Shown piece after piece: positions 43,775 through 52,508 of a stretch of 64,000 nucleotides of DNA (its first letter is position 1; each line of letters begins with the position of its first letter). Origin of the DNA: Cryobacterium tagatosivorans. Its GTDB lineage: Bacteria; Actinomycetota; Actinomycetes; Actinomycetales; Microbacteriaceae. The notes under the pieces are model-generated. The model saw nothing but the letters and a program-made list of their open reading frames with translations, did no database searches and was not told where the DNA came from. The stretch is taken from positions 62,001-126,000 of the forward strand of contig NZ_SOEZ01000075.1 in NCBI RefSeq assembly GCF_004402215.1, written 5' to 3'. The position numbers and the translations under genes were made by a program.

Positions 43775-45156
43775 GTCGTGGTTCCTCTCCTTGGAGTGTC
43801 CGTGCGTGGAAGCGCCCGCACGAGCGGCGCCTTGCCGAGCGGGGTGCGCTCGACGGCGTCGGCCACACGCACGGTGATCGGTGTGGCCGTGACGCCCGCG
43901 TCGCGGAGGGCCGAGTCGACCCGCGCCCGGACTGCCTCTGCCGTCACCGACGGGGCCAGGCCCACCACAAGCACCCGCAGGCCGTCGGCCTCCTGGTTCA
44001 CCTGCCAGCCCGCGAGGCTCGCCCCGTCGAGGACGCCGTGGAAGAGGAGCGGATGGACGCTGACCACGCCGGTGGCGCCGGGCAGCAGCAGCACGTCCTC
44101 GATCCGGCCCTCGACCGCGGCCAGGCGCACGAAGGACCGTCCGCACGGGCAGCCGCGGCCGGCCAGGGCCACGCGGTCGGTCAACTCGTAGCGGATCAGC
44201 GGCAGCGTGCGCGAGAACAGCACGGTCACCAGGATTCGCGCCCCCACGGTGCCGGCCGGAACCGGCGCCCCGGCGTCATCCACGGGTTCGACGATCACGA
44301 GGTCCTCGTAGACGTGCCGGGTTCCGGACGCGCACGACGAGGCGATCACCGCGGTCTCGGTGGCGGCGTAGACGTCGATCGGGGCGGATCCCCACGCGGC
44401 CGTGATCTCGGCGGCGGCCGGTTCACGCAGCACCTCGGATGCGCTCATCACCGCCTCTGGCCGGATCGCCAGGCGCCCGGCGCGCTGTTCCGCCGCGAGG
44501 GGTCTCAGCGCGGACGGGTAGCCGACGAGCACGCGCGGCTGGAAGCGGTTCAGCGCAGCGACCGTGTGCGCCAGGGCCGCGGCGGCGTCCAGCCGGAGCG
44601 CGGGCACGAACCTCGACCGCAGCGACGCCCCGACCATCGCGGACTGGTGCGTCGGGGTCCGGGAGGCGAGGACCGCCATCGGCACCGGGTGGGTGACCTC
44701 GACCGGCACGCCGGCCCAGTCGTTCGAGCGCGCGTAGGAGGCGAGAATCGCGGCCCACTCGGACCGGTCCCAGACGAAGATCCCCGGGCGGCCGGTGGTG
44801 CCGGCCGTCGCGCCGGTCCACCATCGACCGCGCCACGGCAGGGCGGGGTCGGCGCGCGCAGCGACGAGGGCGCGCAGGTGCTCCTCCACATCGGCCAGGC
44901 GCAGCCCGGGCACGGTCACGACCCGGTCGAAGTTCGCCATGAGCTGCGCCTTGGTCAGCGGCGGAAGCTGGGAAAGCGGTGCGCCCAGCAGCCCGGCGTG
45001 GTGCCGGCGGTAGAACTCGGAGCCCGCATAGGCCGCCCGGCGGAGCCTCCGGAGCGCACGGGCCTGGTGCCGGGCGATCCGGGCGGCATCCCACCGGTCG
45101 CGGCGGCGCAGGCGTGCGCGCAGGACCAGGAGGCGGAGCATCAGTCCTGTGTCCAT
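43771..45156 (-). CDS. AMP-ligase (phenylacetate-CoA ligase/PaaK-like) protein
   Basis: A 461-aa protein of the adenylate-forming superfamily, close to PaaK/coenzyme-F390-synthetase-like ligases. I see TGATAGTTGRPGIFVWDRSEW (key part TAGTTGRPG, the P-loop-like AMP motif, about residues 112-120), VYAATE (ATP motif), and a C-terminal lid with LIRYELTDRVAL and RIEDVLLLPG. Substrate unknown. It overlaps the start of the heavy-metal ATPase (ATGA), so the two proteins are made together, an unusual partnership in a copper cluster. Confidence 0.8.
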   Translation of the reverse strand: MDTGLMLRLLVLRARLRRRDRWDAARIARHQARALRRLRRAAYAGSEFYRRHHAGLLGAPLSQLPPLTKAQLMANFDRVVTVPGLRLADVEEHLRALVAARADPALPWRGRWWTGATAGTTGRPGIFVWDRSEWAAILASYARSNDWAGVPVEVTHPVPMAVLASRTPTHQSAMVGASLRSRFVPALRLDAAAALAHTVAALNRFQPRVLVGYPSALRPLAAEQRAGRLAIRPEAVMSASEVLREPAAAEITAAWGSAPIDVYAATETAVIASSCASGTRHVYEDLVIVEPVDDAGAPVPAGTVGARILVTVLFSRTLPLIRYELTDRVALAGRGCPCGRSFVRLAAVEGRIEDVLLLPGATGVVSVHPLLFHGVLDGASLAGWQVNQEADGLRVLVVGLAPSVTAEAVRARVDSALRDAGVTATPITVRVADAVERTPLGKAPLVRALPRTDTPRRGTTT

Positions 45157-45201
45157 GCCGTTCCTGCCGTTGCCCGGTACGTCTGGGCGCCAGTGTACCG
45201 C

Positions 45202-45600
45202 TTAGGCGGGGATACCCTCCGGGGGTAAGCCGGCCGGGTCGGGGCCGGGGGTGGGGCCTGGCGCGGGGACCGGCTCGGACACCGGCTCGGGGACCTCGAA
45301 GTAGAGGTGGGCGTGCAGGCCGCAGCGCTCGTTGAACGCGGCGCCGCAGGCGGGACACGAGGTAGCCTGCCGGTAGGCGAGGATGCTCAGTTCGGTGTGG
45401 CATTCGCCGCAGAGGATGGCCTCCTGGGCCCAGTCCGCCATCGGCCACCGGCGTGCCGGATGGGTCTCGCCCTCGGCGTGGCACTGGAAGCACGGGTAGT
45501 AGCGGCCGCAGCACCGGAACTTGATCGCGACGATGTCGAGGACGGTGCCGTAGTGCACGCAGCGGGTCGCGTCATCCGTCGTGCTTCCGTACACCTGCAT
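45202..45600 (-). CDS. CHY-type zinc-finger protein
   Basis: A 132-aa protein with several Cys/His knuckles: CVHYGTVLDIVAIKFRCCG, YYPCFQCHAEGETHPARRW, ILCGECHTELS, and YRQATSCPACGAAFNERCGLH. This is the CHY zinc-finger pattern, whose bacterial members are small zinc-binding proteins of unknown role. The C-terminal 30 residues are Pro-rich (PVSEPVPAPGPTPGPDPAG) and probably disordered. Confidence 0.88.
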   Translation of the reverse strand: MQVYGSTTDDATRCVHYGTVLDIVAIKFRCCGRYYPCFQCHAEGETHPARRWPMADWAQEAILCGECHTELSILAYRQATSCPACGAAFNERCGLHAHLYFEVPEPVSEPVPAPGPTPGPDPAGLPPEGIPA

Positions 45601-45683
45601 GCCGTTCCTTTCCCTCGCCCCAGTGTTTCACGCGGGCGGGGCGCGGCGACGGTGCGGCGGGCGCCGGGTGGGAAGCTGGGGGC

Positions 45684-46838
45684 ATGACGCCGCACACGAT
45701 CGTGATCGCCCCCGACTCGTTCAAGGGGACCGCCGGCGCCGCGGACGCGGCCAGGGCGATCGCGGCCGGCTGGGCATCCGTGCGGCCGGACGACGAGCTG
45801 CGGCTGATGCCGATGGCCGACGGCGGCGAGGGGACGCTCGAGGCGTTCGATCTCGCCGTGCCGGGTTCGAGGCGGATGCCCGTGGCCGTGCAGGGCCCGG
45901 ACGACCGGCCCGTCGACGCGTACTGGCTGCTCCTGCCGGACGGCACGGGCGTCGTCGAACTGGCGAACACGAGCGGCCTCGGGCTGCTCCACCCGCTGCG
46001 GCCGCTGGACGCGCACACGCTCGGCTTCGGGCAGGCGATCGCGGCGGCCCTGGGCCACGGGGTGCAGCGCCTGCTCCTCGCGATCGGCGGGAGCTCCTCG
46101 ACCGACGGGGGAGCGGGCGCGCTCGCGGCCCTCGGCGCGCGCTTCCTCGATGCGCCGGGACGCACTGTCCCGTCCGGCAACCGGGGGCTCGGCGCGCTCG
46201 CCGAGCTGGACCTCGGCGGACTGCGCCCGCTGCCGCCGGGCGGGGCGCTGGTGCTCAGCGACGTGACCAACCCGCTGCTCGGCGCGGACGGAGCGGCCGC
46301 CGTGTTCGGCCCGCAGAAGGGCGCGAGCGAGCCGGAGGTTGCGCTGCTCGAGGCGAACCTGGCGAACCTGGCAGGGGTGGTTTCGAGTGCCGGAGCGGGC
46401 AGGCCGGTGGCTGACCCGGCGACGCCGGGGGCCGGCGCGGCGGGCGGGACCGGCTTCGGGCTGCTCGCCTGGGGCGCGACCATGGCCCCGGGATCGGCGG
46501 CCGTGGGCGAGGCGCTCGGGATCCCGGGGGCGCTGGCCGGGGCATCCGTCGTCGTGACGGGCGAGGGCTGCTTCGACGCGCAGTCTGCCGCGGGCAAGGT
46601 CCCCTCGTACCTGGCCGCGCAGGCGGCGGATGCCGGGGCGCGGGCCATGCTCGTCGCCGGGCTGATCGAGGCCGACACGGCGGGTTTCGCCGCCGCGCTC
46701 TCGCTGGCCGACCTGGCCGGCAGCAGCGCCGCCGCGATGGGCGAACCGCTCCTGTGGCTCCGCCGGGCCGGAGCGCGCCTCGCCGAGTCAGCCTTCGAGG
46801 CGGGCGGCGCGGGCCGCGCGGGCTCGCCCGGTGCATAA
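45684..46838 (+). CDS. Glycerate kinase
   Basis: ATP-dependent phosphorylation of D-glycerate to a phosphoglycerate (GarK/GlxK superfamily), linking glycerate or glyoxylate breakdown to glycolysis. In 384 aa: the N-terminal IVIAPDSFKGTAGAADAARA (about residues 4-24), DELRLMPMADGGEGTLEAF, and the conserved ALGHGVQRLLLAIGGSSSTDGGAG. The last codons GCA and the TAA stop lie inside the left arm of the repeat at 46832, so the C-terminus was likely altered by that insertion. Confidence 0.92.
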   Translation: MTPHTIVIAPDSFKGTAGAADAARAIAAGWASVRPDDELRLMPMADGGEGTLEAFDLAVPGSRRMPVAVQGPDDRPVDAYWLLLPDGTGVVELANTSGLGLLHPLRPLDAHTLGFGQAIAAALGHGVQRLLLAIGGSSSTDGGAGALAALGARFLDAPGRTVPSGNRGLGALAELDLGGLRPLPPGGALVLSDVTNPLLGADGAAAVFGPQKGASEPEVALLEANLANLAGVVSSAGAGRPVADPATPGAGAAGGTGFGLLAWGATMAPGSAAVGEALGIPGALAGASVVVTGEGCFDAQSAAGKVPSYLAAQAADAGARAMLVAGLIEADTAGFAAALSLADLAGSSAAAMGEPLLWLRRAGARLAESAFEAGGAGRAGSPGA

Positions 46839-46928
46839 CTCCGCCAATTCGAAGATGCCGGCTGTCGGCGTCCGGGCAATGCCGGGGGTGAGAAGCGCAG
46901 CCGTGCAGGAATTGGCGGAGTTATGCGC
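46832..46928. repeat. Inverted-repeat element, family C (copy 1)
   Basis: GCATAACTCCGCCAATTC (46833-46850) is perfectly repeated in inverse at 46909-46926, enclosing 58 bases. One outer flank reads GTGCATAAC, the other (reverse-complemented) GTGCGCATAAC, so the ends are distinguishable. A second copy in reverse orientation lies at 48773. Confidence 0.85.
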
Positions 46929-47029
46929 ACGCCCTCGCGCTGAGCTTGCTGACCGTGACCGCGCTGAGCGCGGGCTCGGCGGTCGACGGGGCTCGCGATG
47001 CGCCGTTTCGCCGCGTTCGCCGGTTGACC

Positions 47030-48640
47030 TCAGGCGCGCTCGGCGTACTGGGCGCGGATGACGGGGCGGAAGTCGGCTGCCGGCTGCGCCGCAAGGGCCG
47101 GCCGCCACGCCGGGCGCTGTCCGGTGAGCGCCCAGGCGGCCTGCGCCGCCGCGCCGTCGGCCACGTACTCGCCGGGCTCCGGCACCACGATCGGGCAGTC
47201 GAACACCTGCGCCGCGATCGCCTGGAGCGCCGGGTTCTGCGCCGCCCCGCCGATCAGCAGGATGCGCGCCACCCGCACGCCCTGGCCGCGCACGGCATCG
47301 AGGCCGCCGGCGAGCCCGCAGAGCAGCCCCTCGAACGCCGCACGCGCGAGGTTCGGCCGCGTCGTCGAGGCGATCGTCATCCCGAACACGGATGCCGTGG
47401 CATCCGGCAGGTTCGGCGTGCGCTCGCCCTCGAACCAGGGTTGCAGCACGAGGCCGCCGGCGCCCGGCTCCGCGTGCAGGGCGAGCCGGCCGAGCTCGGT
47501 GTGGTCGACGCCGAGGAGCCCCGCAATCGAGTCGAGCACCCGGGCGGCGTTGAGCGTGGCGACGAGGGGCAGGAACAGCCCGCTCGCGTCGGCGAACCCG
47601 GCGACGGTGCCGCTCGCATCCGCCGCCGGAACGTCGGTGACGGCGAACACGGTTCCGCTCGTGCCGATCGACACGACCACGTCGCCCGCTCCGGCGCCGA
47701 GGCCGAGCGCGGCGCCCGCGTTGTCGCCGGCACCCGGTCCCAGCACGATCCCGGCCGGCACCGCGCCCCGCCTGGCGGGCGCGGGCGGGCGGACCTGCGT
47801 GTCCCGCGTGTCCGGCGTGTCCCGCGCGTTCTGCGTGTCCTGGCCGGCCTGCCCCATCGAATTCGACGGAGATTTCGTCCCAGCCGCCGCGATTCCGCCG
47901 GTATTCGCGTACGAAACGCCGGAATCTCCGTCGAATGGGGAAGCCGGGAAGGGGAAGCGGACGGGGAAGACGGCGGTGGCGCCGGGGCTGTCGGCCGGGC
48001 CCAGCACCCGGGGGAGGGTCGCGGAGTGCCCGAGCGCGCGCTCGAACAGGTCCAGGTCGTACTCTCCGGTGCGGGGCGACCAGTAGCCGGTGCCGCTCGC
48101 GTCGGAGCGGTCGGTGGTCAGCTCGGTGAACACCGGGCCGAGCGGGCTCTCGCCCGCCGGGCCGAATCCGCGCAGCCGCCAGGTCAGCCAGTCGTGCGGG
48201 AGGGCGACGGCGGCCACGCGCGCGGCATTGGCCGGTTCGGCGTCCCGCAGCCAGCGCAGTTTCGTGACCGTGAACGAGGCGACCGGCACGGAGCCGGCCC
48301 GGCGCGCGTACTCGCCGGCGCCGACCTCGGCCACCAGCGCGGCCGCTGCCGGGGCGCTGCGGGTGTCGTTCCAGAGCAGGGCCGGCCGGATGACTCGCCC
48401 GGCGTCGTCGAGGGCGACCATGCCGTGCTGCTGCGCCGCGACGGAGATCGCGGCGACATCGGCGAGACCGCCCGCGTCGGCGATCGCCACCAGCAGGGCG
48501 TCCCACCAGGCGGCCGGATCGACCTCGGAGCCGGCCGGGTGCGGCGCGCGGCCGCTCCGCACGAAGGCCCCGGTCGCGGCATCCCGAATGACGATCTTGC
48601 AGCTCTGCGTCGACGAGTCGACTCCGGCAACCAATGGCAT
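47030..48640 (-). CDS. xylB: Xylulokinase (FGGY family) with an in-frame insertion
   Basis: ATP-dependent phosphorylation of D-xylulose, second step of xylose use. In 536 aa: the N-terminal [16 protein letters not shown], catalytic-region [16 protein letters not shown] and [10 protein letters not shown], and C-terminal nucleotide-domain [15 protein letters not shown] and [14 protein letters not shown], with [15 protein letters not shown]. Normal xylulokinases are about 480-500 aa. Between [11 protein letters not shown] (about residue 215) and [11 protein letters not shown] (about 295) there is an extra stretch of roughly 75 residues; its DNA (47861-47936) contains a family-A inverted repeat. 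The rest of the fold is intact, so activity may persist. ATG 48640; xylA lies upstream on the same strand. Confidence 0.9.
   Translation of the reverse strand: MPLVAGVDSSTQSCKIVIRDAATGAFVRSGRAPHPAGSEVDPAAWWDALLVAIADAGGLADVAAISVAAQQHGMVALDDAGRVIRPALLWNDTRSAPAAAALVAEVGAGEYARRAGSVPVASFTVTKLRWLRDAEPANAARVAAVALPHDWLTWRLRGFGPAGESPLGPVFTELTTDRSDASGTGYWSPRTGEYDLDLFERALGHSATLPRVLGPADSPGATAVFPVRFPFPASPFDGDSGVSYANTGGIAAAGTKSPSNSMGQAGQDTQNARDTPDTRDTQVRPPAPARRGAVPAGIVLGPGAGDNAGAALGLGAGAGDVVVSIGTSGTVFAVTDVPAADASGTVAGFADASGLFLPLVATLNAARVLDSIAGLLGVDHTELGRLALHAEPGAGGLVLQPWFEGERTPNLPDATASVFGMTIASTTRPNLARAAFEGLLCGLAGGLDAVRGQGVRVARILLIGGAAQNPALQAIAAQVFDCPIVVPEPGEYVADGAAAQAAWALTGQRPAWRPALAAQPAADFRPVIRAQYAERA
47855..47940. 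repeat. Inverted-repeat element, family A, inside xylB
   Basis: ATTCGACGGAGATT (47861-47874) and AATCTCCGTCGAAT (47923-47936) form a perfect 14-base dyad that extends outward to CCCCAT/ATGGGG with a three-base bulge. The same core, GAATTCGACGGAGA, is present in the element at 54851. It is read through in the xylB frame. Confidence 0.85.
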
Positions 48641-48772
48641 GGCTTCATTCTCCGCTCAGTAGGCCGTGCGTCGGCTTGGCACGTGTGGGTGGTGGCAGGA
48701 GGTTGGTCGTTCACGACCGCCGTCCTGCCGCGGTGGTTGTCGGTCCGGGGTGCCGACGCCAGGTGCCGTTCT

Positions 48773-48867
48773 GCGCATAACTCCTGCAATCTGCGATTCT
48801 GCGGGACGCCTCCCGCGAAATTCCGGGGCTGCCAGCGCCGGGGTTTCGAAATTGGAGGAGTTATGCA
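48773..48867. repeat. Inverted-repeat element, family C (copy 2)
   Basis: GCATAACTCCTGCAAT (48775-48790) and ATTGGAGGAGTTATGC (48850-48865) mirror each other with one mismatch around 59 bases. The TGCGCATAAC end is on the left here and on the right in copy 1, so this copy is inverted relative to it. Confidence 0.85.
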
Positions 48868-48910
48868 CGGAGGGAGCGCGCTACTCGGGCGGCGCCGCCG
48901 GCGTCGCGGG

Positions 48911-50101
48911 CTACCGGGCGCCGAGCAGGTGCTCGAGCGCCAGCTGCTGCAGGCGCACGAAGCCGAAACCCCTGGCGCCGAAGTACGCGTCCGGCTCGAA
49001 CGACTCGTACGACTCGGGGTCGGCGAGCAGGTCGTCGTAGCCCTCGCCGGCGGCCAGCGTCGGCTGCGCCAGCTCCGGGACACGCGACGCCGCGAGTGCC
49101 TCCTGCACCTCGGGGTCGGCGCGGAACGCGACCGCGCGCTCCTTGAGCAGCAGGTAGGTGCGCATGTTCGCCGCGGCCGAATCCCAGACGCCCGAGGCGT
49201 CCTCGGTGCGCGAGGGCTTGTAGTCGAAGTGGCGCGGCCCGTCGTAGGAGCGTCCACCGCCCGGCCCGCCGTTCTCGAGGAGGTCGACGAGCGAGAACGC
49301 GTTGTGCAGGTCGCCGTGGCCGAAGACGAGGTCCTGGTCGTACTTGATGCCCCGCTGGCCGTTCAGGTCGATGTGGAACAGCTTGCCGGCATCCAGCGCC
49401 TGGGCGATGCCCGCGGTGAAGTTGAGCCCGGCCATCTGCTCATGCCCGACCTCCGGGTTCACGCCGACCAGCTCCGGCCGCTCGAGCGTCTCAATGAACG
49501 CCATGGCGTGCCCGACGGTGGGCAGCAGGATGTCCCCGCGCGGTTCGTTCGGCTTCGGCTCGATCGCGAACCGGATGTCGTACCCCCGGTCGGTGACGTA
49601 GTCGCCGAGCAGGTTGACGGCCTCCCGGTACCGGGCGAGCGCCGAGCGGATGTCCTTGGCCGCGTCGTACTCCGCGCCCTCGCGTCCGCCCCACATCACG
49701 AACGTCTGCGCGCCGAGCTCGGCGGCGAGGTCGATGTTGCGCAGCACCTTCCGCAGCGCGAACCGGCGCACCGCGCGGTCGTTGGAGGTGAAGCCGCCGT
49801 CCTTGAAGACCGGGGCGCTGAACAGGTTGGTGGTGATCATCGGCACGATCAGTCCGGTGTCGGCGAGGGCCTGCTTGAGGCGGTCGATCTCGGTCTGCCG
49901 GACGGCATCCGAGCAGCCGAAGGGGAACAGGTCGTCGTCGTGGAAGGTGAGCCCGTAGGCGCCCAGCTCGGCCAGGCGGGTGACGGCCTCGACGGTGTCC
50001 AGGGGCGGCCGGGTCGGGCCGCCGAACGGGTCGGCGCCGTTGTAGCCGATGGTCCAGAGGCCGAACGAGAACTTGTCGTTCGCGGTGGGGATGAGGGACA
50101 T
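48911..50101 (-). CDS. xylA: Xylose isomerase
   Basis: Interconverts D-xylose and D-xylulose, first step of xylose use. In 396 aa: [14 protein letters not shown] at the start, catalytic His/Asp region [12 protein letters not shown] (about residues 51-62), [14 protein letters not shown], metal ligands in [19 protein letters not shown] (about 181-199), [12 protein letters not shown] and [22 protein letters not shown]. Length fits the actinobacterial class I enzyme. It is read leftward just upstream of xylB; an operator-like dyad sits 31 bases before its start. Confidence 0.96.
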   Translation of the reverse strand: MSLIPTANDKFSFGLWTIGYNGADPFGGPTRPPLDTVEAVTRLAELGAYGLTFHDDDLFPFGCSDAVRQTEIDRLKQALADTGLIVPMITTNLFSAPVFKDGGFTSNDRAVRRFALRKVLRNIDLAAELGAQTFVMWGGREGAEYDAAKDIRSALARYREAVNLLGDYVTDRGYDIRFAIEPKPNEPRGDILLPTVGHAMAFIETLERPELVGVNPEVGHEQMAGLNFTAGIAQALDAGKLFHIDLNGQRGIKYDQDLVFGHGDLHNAFSLVDLLENGGPGGGRSYDGPRHFDYKPSRTEDASGVWDSAAANMRTYLLLKERAVAFRADPEVQEALAASRVPELAQPTLAAGEGYDDLLADPESYESFEPDAYFGARGFGFVRLQQLALEHLLGAR

Positions 50102-50131
50102 GAGGTTCCTGTCTGTCGGCGACGGTGGCGA

Positions 50132-50155
50132 TTTGTTGACGTCTGCAACATATCA
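50132..50155. promoter_or_regulatory. Xylose operator candidate upstream of xylA
   Basis: TTTGTTGA-CGTCT-GCAACATATCA (split here) spans 50132-50155. It has dyad arms TGTTG and CAACA and matches the site at 51274 at about 20 of 24 positions. Probably bound by the divergent ROK repressor. Confidence 0.75.
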
Positions 50156-50192
50156 CGCACGAGACCCGGCGGTCGAGCATGTCGCACCCCCT

Positions 50193-50257
50193 CCGCCGAA
50201 CCGTGACTTCGGCACCTTCCCGGGGGCCACGAAGGTGCCAAACTCACGGTTCGGCGG
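50193..50257. repeat. Intergenic inverted repeat, family F
   Basis: Outer arms CCGCCGAACCGTGA and TCACGGTTCGGCGG (14 bases, perfect) and inner arms GGCACCTTC and GAAGGTGCC (9 bases) are separated by a 4x4 internal mismatch and an 11-base loop. The inner part resembles family E at 54020. It lies between the xylA promoter and the epimerase gene end. Confidence 0.85.
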
Positions 50258-50264
50258 GTAGGTC

Positions 50265-50359
50265 GGGTCAGGCTCGACCACCCGGGTCAGGCCCGACCAC
50301 CCGGGTCAGGCCCGACCACCCGGGTCAGGCCCGACCACCCGGGACAGGCTCGACCACCC
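50265..50359. repeat. Five tandem 19-base repeats
   Basis: GGGTCAGGCYCGACCACCC occurs five times head to tail (50265-50359), copies 2-4 identical and the outer ones with one or two changes. No spacers separate them, so this is a minisatellite, not a CRISPR array. Confidence 0.9.
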
Positions 50360-50402
50360 GAGGCCGGGCCGCCGCCCGGCGCCGGCCGTCGCCCCGCGTC
50401 GG

Positions 50403-51257
50403 CTACCCGGCGACCACCTGGTCGCGCCAGCTGTGCTCGGGTGCGAAGCCGAGCATCCGCTTCGCCTTCTCGATCGAGAGCAGAGTGTCGTGCTCGCCGA
50501 GGTCGGCGGCCACCGAGACACCGGGGAACACCTCGGCGGCCAGCGACGCGCTCGAGCGGCTCATCACGGTGTCGGCGTTGGCGATGATGTACGCCTCGAA
50601 GCCGGGCCTGGCCGTCGCCAGCGCGCGGGACACGGCCTGGGCGCCGTCGCGGCCGTCGATGTAGCCCCAGAGGTTCCACTTGCGGGCCAAGGGGTCGGCG
50701 TCGTAGGAGGGGAACGCCGCGTAGTCCTCGGGGTCCATCACGTTGGAGAATCGCAGGGCGCTGATGCTGAGCTCGGGGTCCCAGCGCACGAGCTGGATCG
50801 CGAGCTGCTCCTCGAGGTGCTTGACCAGCGAGTAGGCGCTCTCCGGCCGGGCCGGGTACTCCTCATCGACGGGCAGGTAGGGCGGGGCGATGTCGAACGG
50901 CAGCCCGAGCACGGTCTCACTCGAGGCGTAGACGATGTTCTTGATGCCCGCCCGCCGGGCCGCCTGGAACACGTTGTAGGTGGCCAGCATGTTGTTGTGG
51001 AACGTTGCCACGTCCGGACGGATGCCGGAGGCCGGGATGGCGCCCAGGTGCACGACGGCCTCGAAGCCGCTGTGCACATCGTCGACGCCGAACAGCGCGT
51101 CGATGACCTGGCCGTAGTCGGTGAGGTCGATGCTCAGGAAGCCCGCGCCGCGGACTCCTTCCTTGTCGAAGACGATGACCTGGTGGCCCTCGCCGCGCAG
51201 GCGGGTGACGACACTGCGGCCGAGCTTTCCGCTTCCGCCGGTGACTGCAATTCTCAT
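50403..51257 (-). CDS. NAD-dependent epimerase/dehydratase
   Basis: Short-chain-type sugar epimerase or dehydrogenase of 284 aa. NAD-binding motif IAVTGGSGKLGRSVV (GxxGxxG, residues 3-17), then VVHLGAIPASG, and catalytic SAYSLVKHLEEQ (Tyr and Lys, about residues 147-158). ATG 51257 is chosen because it opens the Rossmann fold; the much longer frame upstream is not coding. Sugar substrate unknown; its position in a xylose cluster and shared operator suggest an aldose or uronate (inference). Confidence 0.85.
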   Translation of the reverse strand: MRIAVTGGSGKLGRSVVTRLRGEGHQVIVFDKEGVRGAGFLSIDLTDYGQVIDALFGVDDVHSGFEAVVHLGAIPASGIRPDVATFHNNMLATYNVFQAARRAGIKNIVYASSETVLGLPFDIAPPYLPVDEEYPARPESAYSLVKHLEEQLAIQLVRWDPELSISALRFSNVMDPEDYAAFPSYDADPLARKWNLWGYIDGRDGAQAVSRALATARPGFEAYIIANADTVMSRSSASLAAEVFPGVSVAADLGEHDTLLSIEKAKRMLGFAPEHSWRDQVVAG

Positions 51258-51273
51258 TCGATGGTCTCCCTGA

Positions 51274-51297
51274 TTTGTTGAGGTTGGCAACGTATCA
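51274..51297. promoter_or_regulatory. Xylose operator candidate at the ROK/epimerase divergence
   Basis: TTTGTTGA-GGTTG-GCAACGTATCA (split here) spans 51274-51297, with the same dyad arms as the xylA site. It sits between the divergent epimerase (start 51257) and ROK (start 51333) genes. Confidence 0.75.
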
Positions 51298-51332
51298 TGG
51301 TGAGCCGGGACGGAACGGGCGGCGGAGGACAC

Positions 51333-52508
51333 ATGCAGGGATCCAGCCACGACGACGTCCGCAGGCGCAACCTGTCCGTCATCCTCCGGCTGGTCCATCT
51401 GGGCGGCGCGGCCTCGCGTTCCCGGCTCACCCGGCTCACCGGGCTGAACCGCTCCACCATCGCGGCGCTCGTCGCCGAACTGGCCGACCTCGGCCTGGTC
51501 GAGGAGCGCGTGCCGGATGCCACCAACCAGGTCGGCCGGCCCAGCCCGATCGTGGCCGTGAGCGACACGTTCGTCGCCATCGCCGTGAACCCCGAGATCG
51601 ACGCCGTCACGGTCGGGATCGTCGGCCTCGACGGGACCGTGCGCCGGCGCATCCGTCACCCCACCGCGCACTCGCCGAGCGTGGCAGAGGCCGTGGAGAT
51701 CTCGGCCGCCCTCATCGAGGGGCTGCGCGCCGAGCTCGACCCGAGGTTCCGGATGATCGGTATCGGCGTCGCGGTGCCAGGGCTGGTGCGCGCCCGCGAC
51801 GGCCTCGTGCGCCACGCCCCGCACCTCGGCTGGGTCAACGAGCCACTCGCGCGGCTGCTGCACGAGGCCACCGGCTACCCGGTGCTCGCCGCCAACGACG
51901 CCGGACTCGGGGCGACGGCCGAACGCTACTTCGGCGCCGGCCGCGGCCTGACCGACCTGATCTACCTCAACGGCGGCGCCAGCGGCATCGGCGGCGGCCT
52001 GATCGTCGGCGGCCAGGCGGCGGGCGGTTTCGACGGCTACGCGGGGGAGTTCGGGCACACCCGGGTGAGCGGCAGCGACCGCACCGACTCGGCGGGGCTC
52101 GCGGGCACGCTCGAGGCGGAGGTGACCCGCAGCGAACTGCTCGAGGTGCTCGGCCTGCCGGGCGCGGACGCCGACGAACTCGAGCGGGCGCTGCTGGCCG
52201 CCGATTCGCCGGCGGTGCGGGCCGAGGTCAACCGGCAGCAGGACTTCCTGGCGGTCGCCCTCGCCGGGGCGATCAACATCCTCAACCCCCAGCTGGTCGT
52301 CCTCGGCGGGTTCCTGGCCGCGCTGCTCGCCGTCGACCCGGACCGCCTGGGCGCCGCAGTGTCGACGCTCACCCTCCGCGCGCCCTTCGAGGAGGTCCGG
52401 CTGAGCGCCGCCCTGCTCGGCTCGAACCTGCTCATGATCGGCGCGGCCGAACTCGCCTTCGACCAGCTCCTGGCCGACCCGGCGGGCAGCCTGGCAGCGT
52501 CCGCGTGA
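51333..52508 (+). CDS. ROK-family transcriptional regulator (XylR-like)
   Basis: Repressor with a sugar-kinase-like effector domain. In 391 aa: winged-HTH with LTRLTGLNRSTIAALVAELADLG (key part GLNRSTIAALVAEL, about residues 30-45), then the ROK ATP-like core IGIGVAVPGLV, NDAGLGATAERYFGAGRG, ASGIGGGLIVGG and GEFGHTRV (about 230). The zinc-binding Cys cluster of active ROK kinases is not visible, in line with a regulator. ATG 51333 has GGAGG 6 bases upstream; an earlier ATG at 51297 would overlap the operator. Confidence 0.88.
   Translation: MQGSSHDDVRRRNLSVILRLVHLGGAASRSRLTRLTGLNRSTIAALVAELADLGLVEERVPDATNQVGRPSPIVAVSDTFVAIAVNPEIDAVTVGIVGLDGTVRRRIRHPTAHSPSVAEAVEISAALIEGLRAELDPRFRMIGIGVAVPGLVRARDGLVRHAPHLGWVNEPLARLLHEATGYPVLAANDAGLGATAERYFGAGRGLTDLIYLNGGASGIGGGLIVGGQAAGGFDGYAGEFGHTRVSGSDRTDSAGLAGTLEAEVTRSELLEVLGLPGADADELERALLAADSPAVRAEVNRQQDFLAVALAGAINILNPQLVVLGGFLAALLAVDPDRLGAAVSTLTLRAPFEEVRLSAALLGSNLLMIGAAELAFDQLLADPAGSLAASA

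Noticed and set aside
46946..50206. A 1086-residue open frame on the plus strand opposite xylB and xylA
   Set aside because: Long antisense frames are expected in high-GC genes; the minus-strand genes carry all xylulokinase and xylose isomerase motifs.
50265..50359. CRISPR array
   Set aside because: The five 19-base units are directly adjacent without spacers and no cas gene is near.
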